A DNA stretch of 64,000 nt from the NCBI GenBank assembly GCA_933228895.1, contig OW121852.1, positions 122,321,544 to 122,385,543 on the forward strand. The letters run 5' to 3'. Source of the DNA: Platycnemis pennipes. Taxonomy: Eukaryota; Arthropoda; Insecta; Odonata; Platycnemididae. The translations under genes and the position numbers were made by a program. This document shows positions 61,311-64,000 of the stretch, piece after piece. Each line of letters opens with the position of its first letter. The stretch's first letter is position 1. Under the pieces are notes generated by a model. The model had not been told where the DNA came from, did no database searches, and worked only from the letters and a program-made list of their open reading frames with translations.

Positions 61311-64000
61311 CCGCTTTGTATCTTCGCCTCTGCGCAGCGTGAGGTCCTCGCGAACGCCAGCGCGACTTCCTAATTCCCTTCACGGGGGTAACCCAGTTGT
61401 TCTCGGAATCCAGGCATTCTTTATGAGCATCCAAAAGAACGTATTCACGTCTTTCAAAGGACAATACCAAAAGCTCTCTCCCTCGTTATTCATGGTTCCG
61501 TCGTAAAATTATTATGAATGTCGACAGATTTAACGTGACCGTCTTATGGTATCATTCCTTGCTCCCTTTATTTTTTATTGAAGGTGTGCGGTTACTAAGT
61601 TTAATGCCATTATCCGAGGTGCAAGAATGGCTCTTTGAGTCCTGCGATAGCGTAGTTATCTGATTCTGAAGTACTTCACTATTGTTTTATGTATGGACTT
61701 CCATTTATACTTTTTTCAGTATTTTTTCTAATTAATTTGTTACATGCTTTACGTGTAATCATTGAACATGGATTTATCCTCTTACCTTCCCTATATTCTC
61801 TGTAGTATTATTCTGTACAACTTTTATTATTTACCCAAACTGGTTTGTAGTGCTGATATTTCACATATCTTTCCTTCATTTTTACGGCTGGCCTTTCCAT
61901 GAAATATAAATTTGCACCTATACGGGATACGTAGGTGCAAATTAACATGCACCCTTCGTATCCCCTGGTATCCAATTTGTTCAGTCCGTGTGTTAATTTA
62001 ACCTATTCGTGTTTCAACAATATTCATTCGGACATAATCACAAGTCAGATACCGTTCTAAATGTGTCACTGCTGTAATATTGAGTCCTCCTTCATGTCCC
62101 AAAATTTACAGTACGGGTATATACCTCATAACGTGTATGTCACCCTACCCCTTAAAATTCATAAATACTTTTATTTCCATTGTTTTCGTAACCACGATTT
62201 ACGGGTGTATATCTATATTTGTTGACTCCAATTACTTCTTCAAGTTAAAAATCTACAAAAAAACTAGAAAATCCTTATACGTGGAAATACTTTGCTGTTG
62301 CCGCGATTTGAAACTATTTCCTAAATGAAAAATCGATTTATGTAGCGTTCAGATAGGTGTCGTGGGAGTGGGGAAGGCCTAATGTTGCGATGTAAAAATG
62401 CGCGTGTTCTCTTCATTCCCTGAGGTGACGCAATTCGAACTTCCACCCACAATTCCGTCTCCCTTCGCCGTCACCCGTTGTATCGCATTGCCCAACGGAA
62501 CCTATCTCGCGTCCAATGCGCTCGTTTTGCGCTCTGAACGAATGCATAAAGGTCGACTGGAGTACTCCCATGGGTTCCTTCACGTCCACTTCGCGTTGCA
62601 CGTCTTTCCTCGTATAAATTTTCTCTCTCTCTTCTCCTTGGTCCGTGTCTCAATGATTTCACATTTAGCCGAAACAACTCCCTAGTGGTGTCAATCTATA
62701 GGTACCTCAGGCCCTTTTTTCCCCTCATCAAATTCCTGGTACTACTGCTTGTGTTTCCTGAAATGATATGGCAACATCCTGGCGGTCCTGAAAGTAACCT
62801 AAGAAAAAAAATTTCTCACCTCGTTTGAGCACAAATGACACTATTGAAATTATGTGCCGAATAAAATGTTTATTATTATTATTTTTTGTTGAAATATTTA
62901 AGGTCCACTTATATGCACAGTTTTTATTTAAGAGGTAGATAAAAGTTGGTGATCGCATGATTTATAATGAAGTTCCACCGTGAGTATTAATATTCTGTAC
63001 ATGAACTGAAAATAATGCAACATGGGAAAGAGTGATGATGAAGAGGAATTATAGTTCACTTTATTTGTGGCTGCCACATTGATTTCTGAAAAACGAAACC
63101 TAAAAAATATACATCCAGTTGTCCACATATGTGGACGAGGGGACCGAAGAGGATGTACCTCGAATATTACTTGTACGTAAGCCGCAATACAGTGCAAGAA
63201 TAGCGGACCTCACCGGTGAGTTGTCTATGGCGAACTGAGCGCATTTTTTCTGGTCATTAAGTAAATCACACTAATATTTGTAAGCTTGAAAATGCGAATT
63301 GACTTTATGGGGTGAAAAAATAGTATATTTTTAACTCTACAACATTAATTGAAGATAGAAGATATTAACGACTTTTACGAAAGCATGAGACTACGTTTAT
63401 TTTTCCTCTAATAAGGAACCAATGATGTAAATTGACCGGTTTAACTGGCATTTAACTTTGTTGGGCATTCGGGACTGATTTTTTTCTTATTTTTCTTGAC
63501 GCCAATTCACATTTTAATATTTTAAAAGGGCTCATCAATGGGGTTACAGGAATGGCATTTAACCACATATGTTCATATTAGATTAGTCTCTTCGCTTCCG
63601 ATAGACACTCACTACTTCTTTCGCCATTTTCGTCCATTTCGAAGGTTGGCAATTCTTTTCCAACTTTTTCTGTCCAATGCATCCTCTAGTCTCGTTCCCA
63701 TCCTCCCGAACTGTGCTTCTAACCTATCCTCTTGATACACGCTGCCTCTTTCTTGTCCTCCATCCCGTACATATGCTCATAATGAAGATACTAGCTAGGT
63801 GATTTCCGAGGACTAATATAACCAGTGTATATCTTTCATTCTCACTTATTCAATGCTAATGTCTGTGAAACAAATATCCTCTATAACTTCAAGTTCAAAA
63901 TCTGAGATTTCAGGCGTGATTGAGTGGAAACGTATCATAAGTGCGCTTGAAAAATGACCTCCATTTCCTCTTCAACTACCAATGTGATAAGGTTTATTTC
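61311..64000. other. No gene supported to the end of the window
   Basis: AT-rich. A small perfect inverted repeat AATTTGCACCTA/TAGGTGCAAATT is at 61909-61943. ATT microsatellite near 62871. A minus-strand frame around 63570-63740 (with RLEAQFGRMGTRLEDALDR) looks faintly coding, perhaps more LINE debris, but is not supported enough to call. Confidence 0.35.

Overview
The window looks like a piece of a large, repeat-rich animal nuclear genome, most probably an insect or other arthropod. Four things point that way: AT-rich background sequence, candidate coding pieces bounded by GT-AG splice signals, tRNA-derived SINEs, and 3' fragments of an arthropod-type non-LTR retrotransposon together with hAT and pogo/Tigger DNA-transposon relics. 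There is nothing bacterial: no operons, no long intact ORFs, no CRISPR. I cannot place the order or species from the sequence alone.

Conventional coding content is very sparse. Two plus-strand exon candidates stand out. One at 13855-14064 looks like a 3'-terminal exon (acceptor, 69 codons, stop, AATAAA about 0.5 kb downstream). The other at 15748-15973 looks like a first coding exon (strong acceptor, ATG, 73 codons, AAG|GTATGT donor). I read these as the end of one gene and the start of the next. I do not recognise either protein. Sequence after 15973 would then be intron, possibly very long, because I find no convincing downstream exon.

Most of what can be named is repeats. (a) tRNA-like SINE copies lie near 0.8, 3.4, 18.7, 22.5, 24.6, 34.1, 36.5, 42.7 and 43.3-45.0 kb. 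(b) Four LINE 3' fragments lie at 4.4, 26.8, 50.3 (minus) and 59.2 kb (minus); three share an ATGATG-type tail. (c) A 1391-bp internally deleted hAT element (43499-44889) sits inside one SINE, with an exact 8-bp target-site duplication. (d) A 437-bp Tigger-like MITE is at 12417-12853. (e) A 0.44-0.54 kb repeat with short terminal inverted repeats occurs twice (47951 and 53374). (f) Long palindromes near 8.0, 13.2, 29.7 and 60.3 kb, plus a half copy at 33.9 kb, appear to share a core motif. (g) Three further palindromes (19.3, 45.7 and 60.0 kb) are built from two tRNA-like heads facing away from each other. (h) A separate hairpin with 73-base arms (16909-17087) lies in the presumed intron.

Scattered through the AT-rich background are blocks that are GC-rich and strongly strand-asymmetric (polypurine on one strand, polypyrimidine on the other), near 5.0-5.8, 11.6-11.9, 32.1-32.9, 36.9-37.3, 40.0-40.4, 45.1, 46.7-47.2, 56.2-57.1 and 60.7-61.3 kb. 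They contain the longest open frames in the window, but those frames are low-complexity and I do not believe they are coding. One block, near 37.1 kb, carries a plausible TATA promoter. The best candidates for something undescribed are the divergent double-tRNA palindromes and the wider collection of long hairpin elements.
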